DNA from: CAWBBA01 sp963729795
Lineage (GTDB): Bacteria > Desulfobacterota > Desulfomonilia > Desulfomonilales > Desulfomonilaceae
Length of the DNA: 64,000 bases
Assembly: GCA_963729795.1 (NCBI GenBank)
Contig: CAVSPC010000013.1
Coordinates: 1 to 64,000 of the forward strand
Direction: 5' to 3'
In this document: positions 27,481-35,217 of the stretch, one piece after another
Position numbering within the stretch: the first letter of the stretch is position 1
Layout: every line of letters begins with the position of its first letter
The notes under the pieces: model-generated
Database searches by the model: none
Seen by the model: only the letters and a program-made list of their open reading frames with translations
Told to the model about the DNA's origin: nothing
Translations under genes and position numbers: made by a program

Positions 27481-27807
27481 ATGAACAGCACGACCTTATT
27501 TGCTTCAGAGGTTATTTTGCCGGAAAGTATGCCCCCGAATTGCGAACTGCCTATCGAAGCTTCACGATCCTTCTCGTCATTGTATGCCGGCCCCGGCATC
27601 CTATCTTCTCCTGCCGATGACGGCGAGGATGATGACTGGGAAGACGACGAAGAAGATGATGATGATGACGATGAGGAGGATGAAGACTGGGAGGACGACG
27701 AAGAAGATGACGACGACTATGATGAAGATGAAGACGATGACGATGAGGAGGATGAAGACTGGGAAGACGACGAGGAAGACGAAGATGACGACGAAGAAAA
27801 GGAATAA
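27481..27807 (+). CDS. Polyacidic repeat protein
   Basis: This 108-residue protein has an ordinary 45-residue N-terminus and then about 60 residues that are almost all Asp and Glu. Three copies of DWEDDEED appear at intervals of 17 and 24 residues, joined by D/E runs. The underlying DNA is an imperfect tandem repeat of GATGAAGACTGGGA-type units. Such polyanionic tails can mimic DNA or chelate cations. A GGAGCG-like site precedes the ATG. It stands at the right end of the virion block, and it is uncertain whether it is phage or host. Confidence 0.6.
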   Translation: MNSTTLFASEVILPESMPPNCELPIEASRSFSSLYAGPGILSSPADDGEDDDWEDDEEDDDDDDEEDEDWEDDEEDDDDYDEDEDDDDEEDEDWEDDEEDEDDDEEKE

Positions 27808-27814
27808 CGGCCGG

Positions 27815-27842
27815 TTGACTATTGATACTGTATGTAGTATCA
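27815..27842 (+). promoter_or_regulatory. Putative hicAB promoter and operator
   Basis: TTGACT (27815-27820) resembles a -35 box. The inverted repeat TGATACT...AGTATCA (27823-27842, 7-nt arms, 6-nt spacer) overlaps the expected -10 region, where the match is poor. The ribbon-helix-helix domain of the HicB-type protein could bind this dyad for autorepression. Confidence 0.4.
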
Positions 27843-27858
27843 CTTAATTGATAGTGGC

Positions 27859-28158
27859 ATGGGACGAGCCGAGAAACGACTGCAGAAGTGGTTGGATAAT
27901 CCGCCCAAGGACGCGCCCGTTGATGAAGTTAGGGCGGTTTTGGATCGTCACTTTCATGGGAAGATTCGATCTGCCTCCGGGTCGCATATCGTTGTGGCGG
28001 ATGAGAGATTGGCGCATTATTCGGGATTTGAACCCTTTGGGGAATTCGCTATCCCGGTCAAAGGGGGGCAGCGTGTCAAAGGTTATTACCTTCAAAGGCT
28101 CGCCCGTGCCGTCAAAATTGCCGAAGAATTAGAAGGGGCCGATGATGAAGAATCTTGA
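27859..28158 (+). CDS. hicA: HicA-like toxin
   Basis: This 99-residue basic protein lies just upstream of, and overlaps by 17 nt, a HicB-type antitoxin. HicA toxins are small double-stranded-RNA-binding-fold mRNA interferases with a catalytic His in a GSHxx motif; here SGSHIVVAD (about residues 40-48) fits. It is longer than classical HicA (60-80 aa), with a C-terminal helix RLARAVKIAEELEG. Toxin-first gene order is normal for hicAB. The assignment rests on the His motif and partner. Confidence 0.65.
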   Translation: MGRAEKRLQKWLDNPPKDAPVDEVRAVLDRHFHGKIRSASGSHIVVADERLAHYSGFEPFGEFAIPVKGGQRVKGYYLQRLARAVKIAEELEGADDEES

Positions 28159-28636
28159 ATATTACCTGGGCCTACCTTATCGAATAGAAATCCGACCGAT
28201 TTCGGAGGACAAGGGCGGCGGTTACGAGGCATCCATCCCGCAGTTGGGCAGATATGCTATTTGCGGAGACGGAGACTCAGCCGAAGAAGCACTGAGGAAC
28301 CTGGACACGATAAAGAAAGAGAGACTAGCGGCCTACTTGGAGGAAGGGCTGCCAATTCCTGAGCCGGAACCAGACGAGGCCGAATACAGTGGTAAATTCA
28401 TAGTGAGGATTCCGAAGTCCCTACACATGGAATTGGCGTTGAAGGCGAAGCAGAACAACGTGAGCCTGAATCAGTACGTTGGATCTTTGCTTGCCGGTGG
28501 GCTGCAGGCTGATAAGTTCCACTCTGCTTTGGCCGATTTTGCACAGGACATAAAAGACTTGAGGCAGCAGCTTTCCGATCTGTGTGACTCTGCCGACGAG
28601 AAACCAGCCGCTGGAACTATTTCTAATTACGCATGA
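28142..28636 (+). CDS. hicB: HicB-type antitoxin
   Basis: This 164-residue protein has the HicB partial RNase-H-like fold at residues 8-65 (GGGYEASIPQLGRYAICGDGDSAEEALRNL split by turns), which blocks the HicA active site. A ribbon-helix-helix DNA-binding domain follows at about 83-115 (GKFIVRIPKSLHMELALKAK, then VSLNQYVGSLL). A further helical C-terminal extension of 45 residues is unusual. It overlaps the toxin gene by 17 nt and probably autoregulates through the dyad at 27823. Confidence 0.8.
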   Translation: MMKNLEYYLGLPYRIEIRPISEDKGGGYEASIPQLGRYAICGDGDSAEEALRNLDTIKKERLAAYLEEGLPIPEPEPDEAEYSGKFIVRIPKSLHMELALKAKQNNVSLNQYVGSLLAGGLQADKFHSALADFAQDIKDLRQQLSDLCDSADEKPAAGTISNYA

Positions 28637-28837
28637 GCAGGGCTCTGGATGCGGCCATTATAGTAGATCGGTTTTATACGACCTTTCGAATCGCAGAAAG
28701 CAATCCCTCCTGAAATCGTTTCGAGAGCCTCACTTTTTTCTGCAGACTCGCAACGTGTCTCTGTCGGCTGTGCCTTCCTCTTGGCTATTTCTCATCTTAA
28801 CTGACCGCATAGAGCATCAGAGGCCTAGAGCAACAAA

Positions 28838-31318
28838 TCACTTTGATTTCGGTTTATTTGTCAATTTCCAGTTCACGCCCCCGCATGGGCACGTCACAAC
28901 TTCAGGGGTCACGCCATCTCTCAATACCTTCAGTAGCCCACGGCAATCCTCATTATGGCATTTGAATAATTCCCACATTTCTCGAAAAGCCGCTACTACC
29001 GGACGGAAGTCATTTGGTACCAGATTGGACCAATTGTTGTAATGGACCTCTGAATTAACGAATAGCCATTCTTTCTCGACCCGCTCATTGATCGGACCGA
29101 AAGTTGCACTCAGCTCTTTAAGCATGTCCATGGCCTGTAGGTTTTTCCATGAGTTCGCTGCGGCTTTCGCTGATTTTAGAAGAGAATTGTAGTTCCCCAC
29201 TGCCCCTCTCAACAAATCGCCGAGTTCATACCGGCCGTTAGCATCAAAGGCGACGGGGGCTCGCATGTCGTGACAGACAGCTTGAAAAAATTGCTCGGAA
29301 CCTCTTCGTAGCTTGTGAGCGGCAGCAGGCACATCATTAGCTTGAAGATCTTTTTCAATTCGGCCCCAAATGTCCAAATCTTCATTGAGCCTGGGACCGG
29401 TCTCAATGTGCCAGTCACAAAACTCCAACGAGTTCCGTCCGGTAACAACTCCTTCGCTCTTCAATTGGTTGGCCCAAGTTCGGTCATGGGTAGTAATCAG
29501 AAACTGCCGCCCCGGAAAAAACCTGTTGAGAAGGGTACAAATCCCGCGTCGATGGTCCGCATCGACCGACATGACCACGTCATCAAGGACTATAATGTCG
29601 AGTGCTCCTTGCGCCAAGCGCTCGTTCAGTGCCAAGTAAAGGCACAGCCCCATACTATCTTGATGTCCCTCGCTATGAAGCGCGCGGGGTGGATGCATTC
29701 CTCGTCCGTAAAAATCTACCGCAAAATCAAGCGCCGCACCACTGGGCTCTATGTTTGCGGTGAAACCCGCCTCATCACCGCAGTGTACAGCACGATACAT
29801 GGACACAAATCGGTCCTTGACTTCCTCATAGAGCTGCCCCAGTACTTTGTCTCTGGCCTGCTCAAAAGTTTCGAGTAATCTGACCGCTCGCCCGTGATGA
29901 CCTTGTAGCACTCGAATTTGGTCTTTGGCGCTTTCGACTGCCTTCAAATTCTCTTCAAGCCGAGTCAACAAATCCCAGGCAGTCTGTTCTTGAGTTGGCT
30001 CCGAGTGCATGCTTTCCGCCACACTGAGTATTTGCTCCAAAATGCTTTCGGCATCATCTGGAGCCAGCATTCTCTGAATTGAAATCGGCGAAAAATTCGC
30101 ATTCTGGTAATCTTTCTCGATCGGATCATGCAGGGTTTCTTTCAGATGTTCCAAATCCGCCATCCATGTGCGAAGTATGCTTGTCTGGCGCTCCATTTTG
30201 GATTGAATTACCATCGGAATAATATTAGCAAGACTGGCGGCGGTTGAATCAACGAAATCATTAATCTTACCAGCTGCCTCTTTCAGGAGGCTTTGATATC
30301 GAGCCGCAGAGTCAGCCTCTTGGAGGCGCTTTTTCAAATGCGCCATAAGTTCCCCCGGTTCCCAAGGCCTTTCACAAAGGGGGCAGGCTCCGGTTTCATC
30401 AATCAACGCTAACCCTCGCTCGGTTAGTTCTCGACGGGATAAAGCCCTTAGCAGACCTGAATCGGATTTAAGAATTGCAATCACTTCACGTAATTCTTTT
30501 TCCGTAGCGGCAACAGCGGTCTGATGTGGTTTTGCTAATCTGTCTTGGAGGTTCTCAAGGTAGCGTTTGAGGACAACCGCGTTGATTGAAGCCTTTCTGT
30601 CTCCTAATGTGGGAGAGACTAGTCCAACCTTTATTCCTGACGAAAGAAGCACTGAAATGGGCTGTCCACCCATTACTTCCCTCATTTCGTTTATTGCCTG
30701 CAAAACGGTCTGATCCTCGTAAGTAGACTGCCGCAAAGTAGCTTTAACTTGCGCAACGGCAGAATTTTCCTGACCGTTAGCGGTCTGCAATTGTTTGCCG
30801 AGATCATTTCTTACTTTGACAAAAGCCTTGCGGATATCCTCAATGTCCGATAGGTCAAGTACGGCTTGAACCTCCGCGGCCCTTTTGCCAGGCTCCGCGG
30901 CTATATAACGGAGAATCTCACGTCGCGTCAGGATGTGTGGCCTCCGTTTGGCGAGGTCTTCCAATTCACTCAGTACCGCTGTTGCGCCATCGGGGCACTT
31001 CAACTGCTTGGGCTTCGACATCGACCGGTGAATTTCCACAGGGTCTGGTAAACCTGGCAAGAGAATCTTGGCAGACACGGCTGCTCGCCTAATTCCTTCA
31101 TCGATGTGTGGTCCGTGATTCTTTTGCGTGATATCGCCCGTTCCTTCCCCGCTGAGCCTCGAAATCGTACCCGTCAAGAGGAAATCCAATGAGTCCACTA
31201 CCGAACTTTTTCCTGATCCGTTCGGGCCCAAAATCATGAGGTTTTCGCCGTTCAGCCTGAGAGTAACTTCCCCTCGAATGCCACGGATATTCTCGATTTT
31301 AAGCTCTTGGATTTTCAT
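28838..31318 (-). CDS. SMC/RecF-like AAA ATPase, candidate defence protein
   Basis: This 826-residue ATPase starts KIQELKIENIRGI, typical of RecF/SMC-like (AAA_23) proteins. Walker A is GPNGSGKSS at 31-39. A helical coil region follows, with a CPLC motif at 312-315 that may be a zinc-hook-like tip. Walker B is near residue 590 (IIVLDDVVMSVD), followed by an H-loop (LITTHDRTWA). The last 45 residues carry C-x4-C and CPCGG, a probable zinc ribbon not seen in plain SMC proteins. It overlaps a small upstream gene by 20 nt. ATPases of this build occur in DNA-repair and anti-phage systems (Lamassu, OLD-like), usually with an effector. No nuclease or TOPRIM motif was found here. Confidence 0.7.
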   Translation of the reverse strand: MKIQELKIENIRGIRGEVTLRLNGENLMILGPNGSGKSSVVDSLDFLLTGTISRLSGEGTGDITQKNHGPHIDEGIRRAAVSAKILLPGLPDPVEIHRSMSKPKQLKCPDGATAVLSELEDLAKRRPHILTRREILRYIAAEPGKRAAEVQAVLDLSDIEDIRKAFVKVRNDLGKQLQTANGQENSAVAQVKATLRQSTYEDQTVLQAINEMREVMGGQPISVLLSSGIKVGLVSPTLGDRKASINAVVLKRYLENLQDRLAKPHQTAVAATEKELREVIAILKSDSGLLRALSRRELTERGLALIDETGACPLCERPWEPGELMAHLKKRLQEADSAARYQSLLKEAAGKINDFVDSTAASLANIIPMVIQSKMERQTSILRTWMADLEHLKETLHDPIEKDYQNANFSPISIQRMLAPDDAESILEQILSVAESMHSEPTQEQTAWDLLTRLEENLKAVESAKDQIRVLQGHHGRAVRLLETFEQARDKVLGQLYEEVKDRFVSMYRAVHCGDEAGFTANIEPSGAALDFAVDFYGRGMHPPRALHSEGHQDSMGLCLYLALNERLAQGALDIIVLDDVVMSVDADHRRGICTLLNRFFPGRQFLITTHDRTWANQLKSEGVVTGRNSLEFCDWHIETGPRLNEDLDIWGRIEKDLQANDVPAAAHKLRRGSEQFFQAVCHDMRAPVAFDANGRYELGDLLRGAVGNYNSLLKSAKAAANSWKNLQAMDMLKELSATFGPINERVEKEWLFVNSEVHYNNWSNLVPNDFRPVVAAFREMWELFKCHNEDCRGLLKVLRDGVTPEVVTCPCGGVNWKLTNKPKSK

Positions 31319-31511
31319 CGATGTCTTTCCTCGCTTTTTGCTGAATCACCTCTGTGATTAGTGCTGCGTTGGTCAATCGGCTATCAGAGGCCAATTTCTT
31401 GAGGCTCTGGATGGTCGCAGAGTCAAACTCTGGGTACGATTCAAGCTCACGGAGCGTTTCTTGAATGATATCCTCCGTCAACGATTTGTGACTCAGCTCA
31501 CTTTCAGCCAC
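31299..31511 (-). CDS. Small partner of the SMC-like ATPase
   Basis: This protein of about 70 residues is helical. GTG at 31511 has GGGAGG 8 nt upstream and is preferred over TTG starts to 31547. It shows two helical pairs (LTEDIIQETLRELESYPEF, then SATIQSLKKLASDSRLTNAALITEVIQQ) and ends inside the ATPase gene with a 20-nt overlap, so the two are translated together. The family was not recognised. In two-gene ATPase defence loci the small protein can be the regulator or sensor. Confidence 0.55.
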   Translation of the reverse strand: MAESELSHKSLTEDIIQETLRELESYPEFDSATIQSLKKLASDSRLTNAALITEVIQQKARKDIDENPRA

Positions 31512-31718
31512 AGCACTAACCTCCCGCAAAACGAACAGTTCCAACAAGGGTCATCCTTTTATTACTCGCGCGGAGGCTAGGTGTCGAGAAAAATTAGCAG
31601 GCCTTACTGTCCGGTTTCGTCTGCTTCCCGGTTTCTTTGATCCCACTAATCCGGAGCATCTCAAAGTCCAGCAGCAGGCCATGAAGTACTTCAAATTGCT
31701 CTGAGAATATTGACTGGC

Positions 31719-32630
31719 TTAACTATCGGCCGGGATCATCCTCTGATCGCTCAAAACCATCTCTGCGAACGCGCTTTTATAGGGAGGAAATCTCCTGTTC
31801 TTTCTTGCCACAAGCGCCACGTGATCCGATTCAAAATAATGGGTCAGAGGAATGAATTCCAATTTTCTGTGCCTCAGTATCGGTAGGTCTCTTACCACTG
31901 TAGCGAAAGCCACACCCAATCGCATTTCAACGTACAGAGAACTCAGATCGACATTGGAAGATTCCATGATGATGCGGTAATCGAGGCCGAGGCCGCGAAG
32001 CCGCTCGTCCAACTGCAACCGACTGGAATATTCAGGGCTCTTGGGCGGCAATATAAGAGGATACGCGACGATCTCATCCAATGTGACTTGTCGGTTGCCG
32101 CTCAGGGGATGCCCGATGGGAGTCATTAGAACCGTATCAACCTTGACCCACTGCCCGAAAAGCAGGTCGCGTGGCGTTGACGATTCGAGAGCAAATCCAA
32201 AGTCAATGTCACCACTCTTTACAAGCTCGATCACCTTCTGCTGCGGACGATCAAGTATGGTCAACTGCACGTGCGGGAATCGCTCTAGATATGCTTTCAG
32301 CACCTCCGGAAACAAGTGGTAAAGCGTTGTAAAAGGCGCTGCTATCTTCAGAGTTCCCTTTTGAACTCCTTTGAGCGCATTCAACGATTGCTTGAGCCAC
32401 TCGTGATTTTCCAAAATCCCTTCCGCGAATTTCAGAAACTCCTCTCCCGCGGGCGTCAATTGTAGCTTTCTCTTGCCTATTCTTTCAAAGAGCAAGCAAT
32501 CCAGCTCTTCTTCCAGGGCCTTGATTTGCTGGCTTAATGCCGACTGGGTCCTGAATGTGGCTTCCGCGGCCCTGGTGAAATTACCCAGTCTGGCCGCATG
32601 GTAGAATCCGATTATCTGCTGCCATTCCAT
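31719..32630 (-). CDS. LysR family transcriptional regulator
   Basis: This 303-residue protein has an N-terminal winged helix-turn-helix at 1-60 (GNFTRAAEATFRTQSALSQQIKALEEEL in pieces), a linker helix to about 90 and a periplasmic-binding-protein-like effector domain (LKIAAPFTTLYHLFPEVLKAYLERFP...). Residues around 95-105 would line the ligand pocket. It is divergent from the thioesterase gene at 32744 with 113 nt between, which suggests it regulates that gene and itself. The ligand is unknown; organic acid or acyl-CoA-related effectors are common in such pairs. Confidence 0.88.
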   Translation of the reverse strand: MEWQQIIGFYHAARLGNFTRAAEATFRTQSALSQQIKALEEELDCLLFERIGKRKLQLTPAGEEFLKFAEGILENHEWLKQSLNALKGVQKGTLKIAAPFTTLYHLFPEVLKAYLERFPHVQLTILDRPQQKVIELVKSGDIDFGFALESSTPRDLLFGQWVKVDTVLMTPIGHPLSGNRQVTLDEIVAYPLILPPKSPEYSSRLQLDERLRGLGLDYRIIMESSNVDLSSLYVEMRLGVAFATVVRDLPILRHRKLEFIPLTHYFESDHVALVARKNRRFPPYKSAFAEMVLSDQRMIPADS

Positions 32631-32655
32631 GTTTAATGAGCGTACCTAATGATGA

Positions 32656-32670
32656 TAATTAGATCAATTA
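32656..32670. promoter_or_regulatory. LysR-type binding site in divergent promoter
   Basis: TAATTAGATCAATTA is a perfect inverted repeat (TAATT, 5-nt spacer, AATTA) of the T-N(11-13)-A LysR type, lying 26-40 nt upstream of the regulator's start and about 75 nt upstream of the thioesterase. TTGACT at 32673-32678 follows immediately and could be the -35 box of the thioesterase promoter. Confidence 0.45.
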
Positions 32671-32743
32671 ATTTGACTTATTTATGTTACACGCATACCA
32701 ATAAAGTGCAAGCAGGAACATCACCAGAAACGGAGCCAATGGC

Positions 32744-33169
32744 ATGAAAGATACTTTGAAACCTGGCTTGACCTTTCAGCTCAGGTACAAAGTCCCGGCA
32801 GACAAGACCGTGCCTTGCCTGTTGCCGGAATCTTCGGAATTCCAGTTGATGCCGCAAGTGCTGGCCACCGGATACATGGTCGGGGTGATCGAGTGGGCTT
32901 GCATTCAGGCTGTAAACCCCCACCTGGATTGGCCGAGCGAGCAGACCGTAGGCATTGGCGTAAATGTGACTCATTCCGCCGCCACCCCTCCAGGGCTGAC
33001 TGTGACCGTGAATGTGAAACTGGAGAAGATTGAAGGCCGTAAGCTGACCTTTTCACTGTCGGCCGATGATGGTTTGGACACGATTTCAGAGGGAACCCAC
33101 GAGCGATTCGTGATCGACGCGGCAAAATTTAACGCCAAGATGTCTCAGAAGCTCCAACACAGTAAGTGA
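32744..33169 (+). CDS. Hotdog-fold thioesterase, FlK-like
   Basis: This 141-residue protein is a single hotdog domain: the opening LKPGLTFQLRYKV and the block MPQVLATGYMVGVIEWACIQAV, followed by VGIGVNVTHSAATPPG, match the fluoroacetyl-CoA thioesterase-like family. Family catalysis uses Thr, Glu and His; candidates here are Glu in GVIEWAC and His in NVTHSAA. It probably hydrolyses a small acyl-CoA. Divergence from a LysR gene suggests inducible expression. Haloacyl-CoA detoxification would be attractive in a dehalogenating organism, but this is speculation. Confidence 0.78.
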   Translation: MKDTLKPGLTFQLRYKVPADKTVPCLLPESSEFQLMPQVLATGYMVGVIEWACIQAVNPHLDWPSEQTVGIGVNVTHSAATPPGLTVTVNVKLEKIEGRKLTFSLSADDGLDTISEGTHERFVIDAAKFNAKMSQKLQHSK

Positions 33170-33962
33170 CACTTTGTGCATACCGTTCTTGAGCGATTAC
33201 CCGCTCAGCAATCACTGTAACCCATATCCTCTCCTTCACCGCGGATTCAATGATCACGGCCGCGGATTTCCATGCTTAGGCCACGGTAACCCCGGAATTC
33301 TTTAGACTGTGCGTTTCCGACGCGGACACGTAACCTCGACATGAGGGACCATTAGGGCAACTGCCTGCTCAATCCCACGCCGGTTCAGTACCACGACGCT
33401 GGACCTCACACCCTACCTGGTTCTGAGGAGCTTCCACACCTTATCGGTCTCAGCCATTTGTAGGACTCGACGGGGGGCTGACAAAAGAGCCGATCTGAAC
33501 GCGAGGCAAGCCGGCATCGACCAAGCGCTCGATCAGGGGGGCTCTGGTCTCGGGAGTCAGGATCGCCCGTTCGTTCTGCAAACCGTCTCTGGGGCCAACT
33601 TCCTGAATAAAGACACTGCCATCTGTTCGACTTCCTCGGGGAATGATTCTCCGTCCGTCTGTCAGAATCTTCCCCCAGCTAAACCGCAGCGGAAAATTCT
33701 CGCCCAAGGGCGGGCTAATCGAGCGTGCGGGAACCTGGACCATTCGAATGTGTCTCAACAGTTTACCCGATAACGACCGCCCCGAGAAGCGCAGTAGGCT
33801 GTCAAGTCCGCACCGGCTTGTTGGCGGCGAAAGCGTCGCAAGGTAAGCCACTTAATTCCGAGACACTTGACACTCATTAGAAGAAGCGATAAAGGGAACC
33901 CCAGTACGGATGTTCTCGACGGAGAATTTCCGTTTTATTTTTTTTAACCATGGAGGAAACTT
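33170..33962. other. Stretch without an intact gene
   Basis: Apart from the HMG-CoA lyase relic at 33413-33620, nothing coding is convincing here. TGGAGG at 33949-33954 is the ribosome site of the following AAA gene, after a T-rich tract (TTTTATTTTTTTTAACC) near 33930. Confidence 0.5.
33413..33620 (-). pseudogene. Hydroxymethylglutaryl-CoA lyase remnant
   Basis: The minus strand encodes VFIQEVGPRDGLQNE followed by PLIERLVDAGLPRVQIGSF, which is the N-terminal active-site region of HMG-CoA lyase and related TIM-barrel enzymes (the EVGPRDGLQNE block binds the metal and substrate). After SFVSP the frame is lost, and another frame continues with MAETDKVWKLLR, the next conserved stretch, then stops at TAG (33415-33413). 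Only about 70 of some 300 residues remain and there is no start. Hence it is a truncated, frameshifted fossil. It may be a remnant of leucine or acetoacetate metabolism. Confidence 0.75.
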
Positions 33963-35051
33963 ATGGAATTCATGGACATGGTCGCGGACATACCGAGTCC
34001 CGAAGAATGCGCCTCAAGAATATACGATTGTAGCGGGAATAAATTCGAACCGGCGATAGCAGGCGAACTCTGGGTGAAGATCCTGCAACACAAGTGGTTC
34101 TTGTCTGAAACGCTGGGCCGGGATGTTGGCATAAAGGTCGCGTGCGTCGATTTCATTGAAAATACAGATTCGATCCGCGATGAACTGGATAGCGCTCAGA
34201 AGGGCCAGTTGCTCAAAGAGTTGGGTGCCCAAATGGTGGATCGTTCGCTTTGGGACACTATTTCCGAGTCTCAACCCCCAAAACAGATCGTGAACAAGAG
34301 AATAGTTCTTCCCCTGACTGAGCCGGAGTTGGCTCGCAAACACGGAGTCACCCCGCCGCGGACTCTCATATTCTTCGGACCTCCGGGCACTGGTAAGACC
34401 CATTTTGTGCGGGCAATCGCGAGTGTCCTTCAGTGGTGGTACGTTGAAGTCAGTCCGAGCAGTCTCATGGCCGATGGAGCAGACCGTGTGGGTGCCAACC
34501 TGAAGACTTTTATGGAGGAGGCTCGAGATCTCGACGAAGCCGTCATGTTCATAGATGAGTTCGAGGAGATTGCCGGGAGCCGCGAACAAGCCTCGAGGAT
34601 CGACAAATCAATCACCAACGAATTCCTCAAACAGGTGCCCCTGCTGAAGAGACAGAAGGGGAAAATCCTCCTTGCATGTGCCACTAATTATATCCGCCAG
34701 TTGGATGCTGCTCTCCTTCGGCCGGGACGTTTTGATTGCATCATTCCGGTGGGGGGACTGGATGCACAAAGCCGTAAGACCATATTTGAACACTTCCTGG
34801 CCAAGACCAACCGCGGAGAGGTGGATGTTGACAAAATAGTGCCGGAGATTCCCTTATTCACGCCGGCTGATATAGAGTATCTCTTCCAGAGAGTTACGCA
34901 GGACGCGTTTGAGCGAGAATATGTTAAGGGGGAAGACCATCGTGTCACAACGCAGATGTTCCTCGAGATGATCCCAAAGATGCGCCCCACATTGACGCCT
35001 GAAATAATTCAAGAGTTCAGACAGGAATGCCTCGACTACACGCGCTATTAG
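33963..35051 (+). CDS. AAA+ ATPase of FtsH/Cdc48-like class
   Basis: This 362-residue protein has an N-terminal helical domain (1-110, unrecognised) followed by an AAA+ module. Walker A is GPPGTGKT at 139-146, Walker B is MFIDEFEE at about 195-202, sensor 1 is in LACATNYI and the arginine-finger region is LLRPGRFD. No protease or membrane segment is present, so it is likely a soluble unfoldase or remodeller. It stands alone with its own ribosome site, and a hairpin of the GGCAAGATGCC type lies just after its stop. The substrate is unknown. Confidence 0.8.
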   Translation: MEFMDMVADIPSPEECASRIYDCSGNKFEPAIAGELWVKILQHKWFLSETLGRDVGIKVACVDFIENTDSIRDELDSAQKGQLLKELGAQMVDRSLWDTISESQPPKQIVNKRIVLPLTEPELARKHGVTPPRTLIFFGPPGTGKTHFVRAIASVLQWWYVEVSPSSLMADGADRVGANLKTFMEEARDLDEAVMFIDEFEEIAGSREQASRIDKSITNEFLKQVPLLKRQKGKILLACATNYIRQLDAALLRPGRFDCIIPVGGLDAQSRKTIFEHFLAKTNRGEVDVDKIVPEIPLFTPADIEYLFQRVTQDAFEREYVKGEDHRVTTQMFLEMIPKMRPTLTPEIIQEFRQECLDYTRY

Positions 35052-35056
35052 TAGGG

Positions 35057-35101
35057 CCGGCATCTTGCCGTTCCAACGACCCATGACCGGCAAGATGCCG
35101 G
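35057..35101. repeat. Intergenic hairpin (GGCAAGATGCC type)
   Basis: CCGGCATCTTGCCG (35057-35070) and CGGCAAGATGCCGG (35088-35101) are perfect 14-nt inverted arms with a 17-nt loop, 3' of the AAA gene. The same GGCAAGATGCC core flanks both ends of the IS4-type element at 61.5-62.9 kb, so this is a dispersed genomic repeat. It could also act as a transcript 3' end, but no T-run follows. Confidence 0.65.
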
Positions 35102-35217
35102 TCATGCTACGGTGCAGCGCGAAGGATATTGTCGCCTCGCGAAATACCCAGAACTATGGGTTTCACTGGGTTGAGTCGGCACGCAATAAAAGCGACTTGG
35201 TAATGTAGAAGGAAAGG

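Noticed and set aside
27500..27847. Poly-Met/Thr/Lys frame and opposite-strand poly-Phe/Val/Ile frame
   Set aside because: Both are mere out-of-frame translations of the GATGAC-type repeat of the acidic protein.
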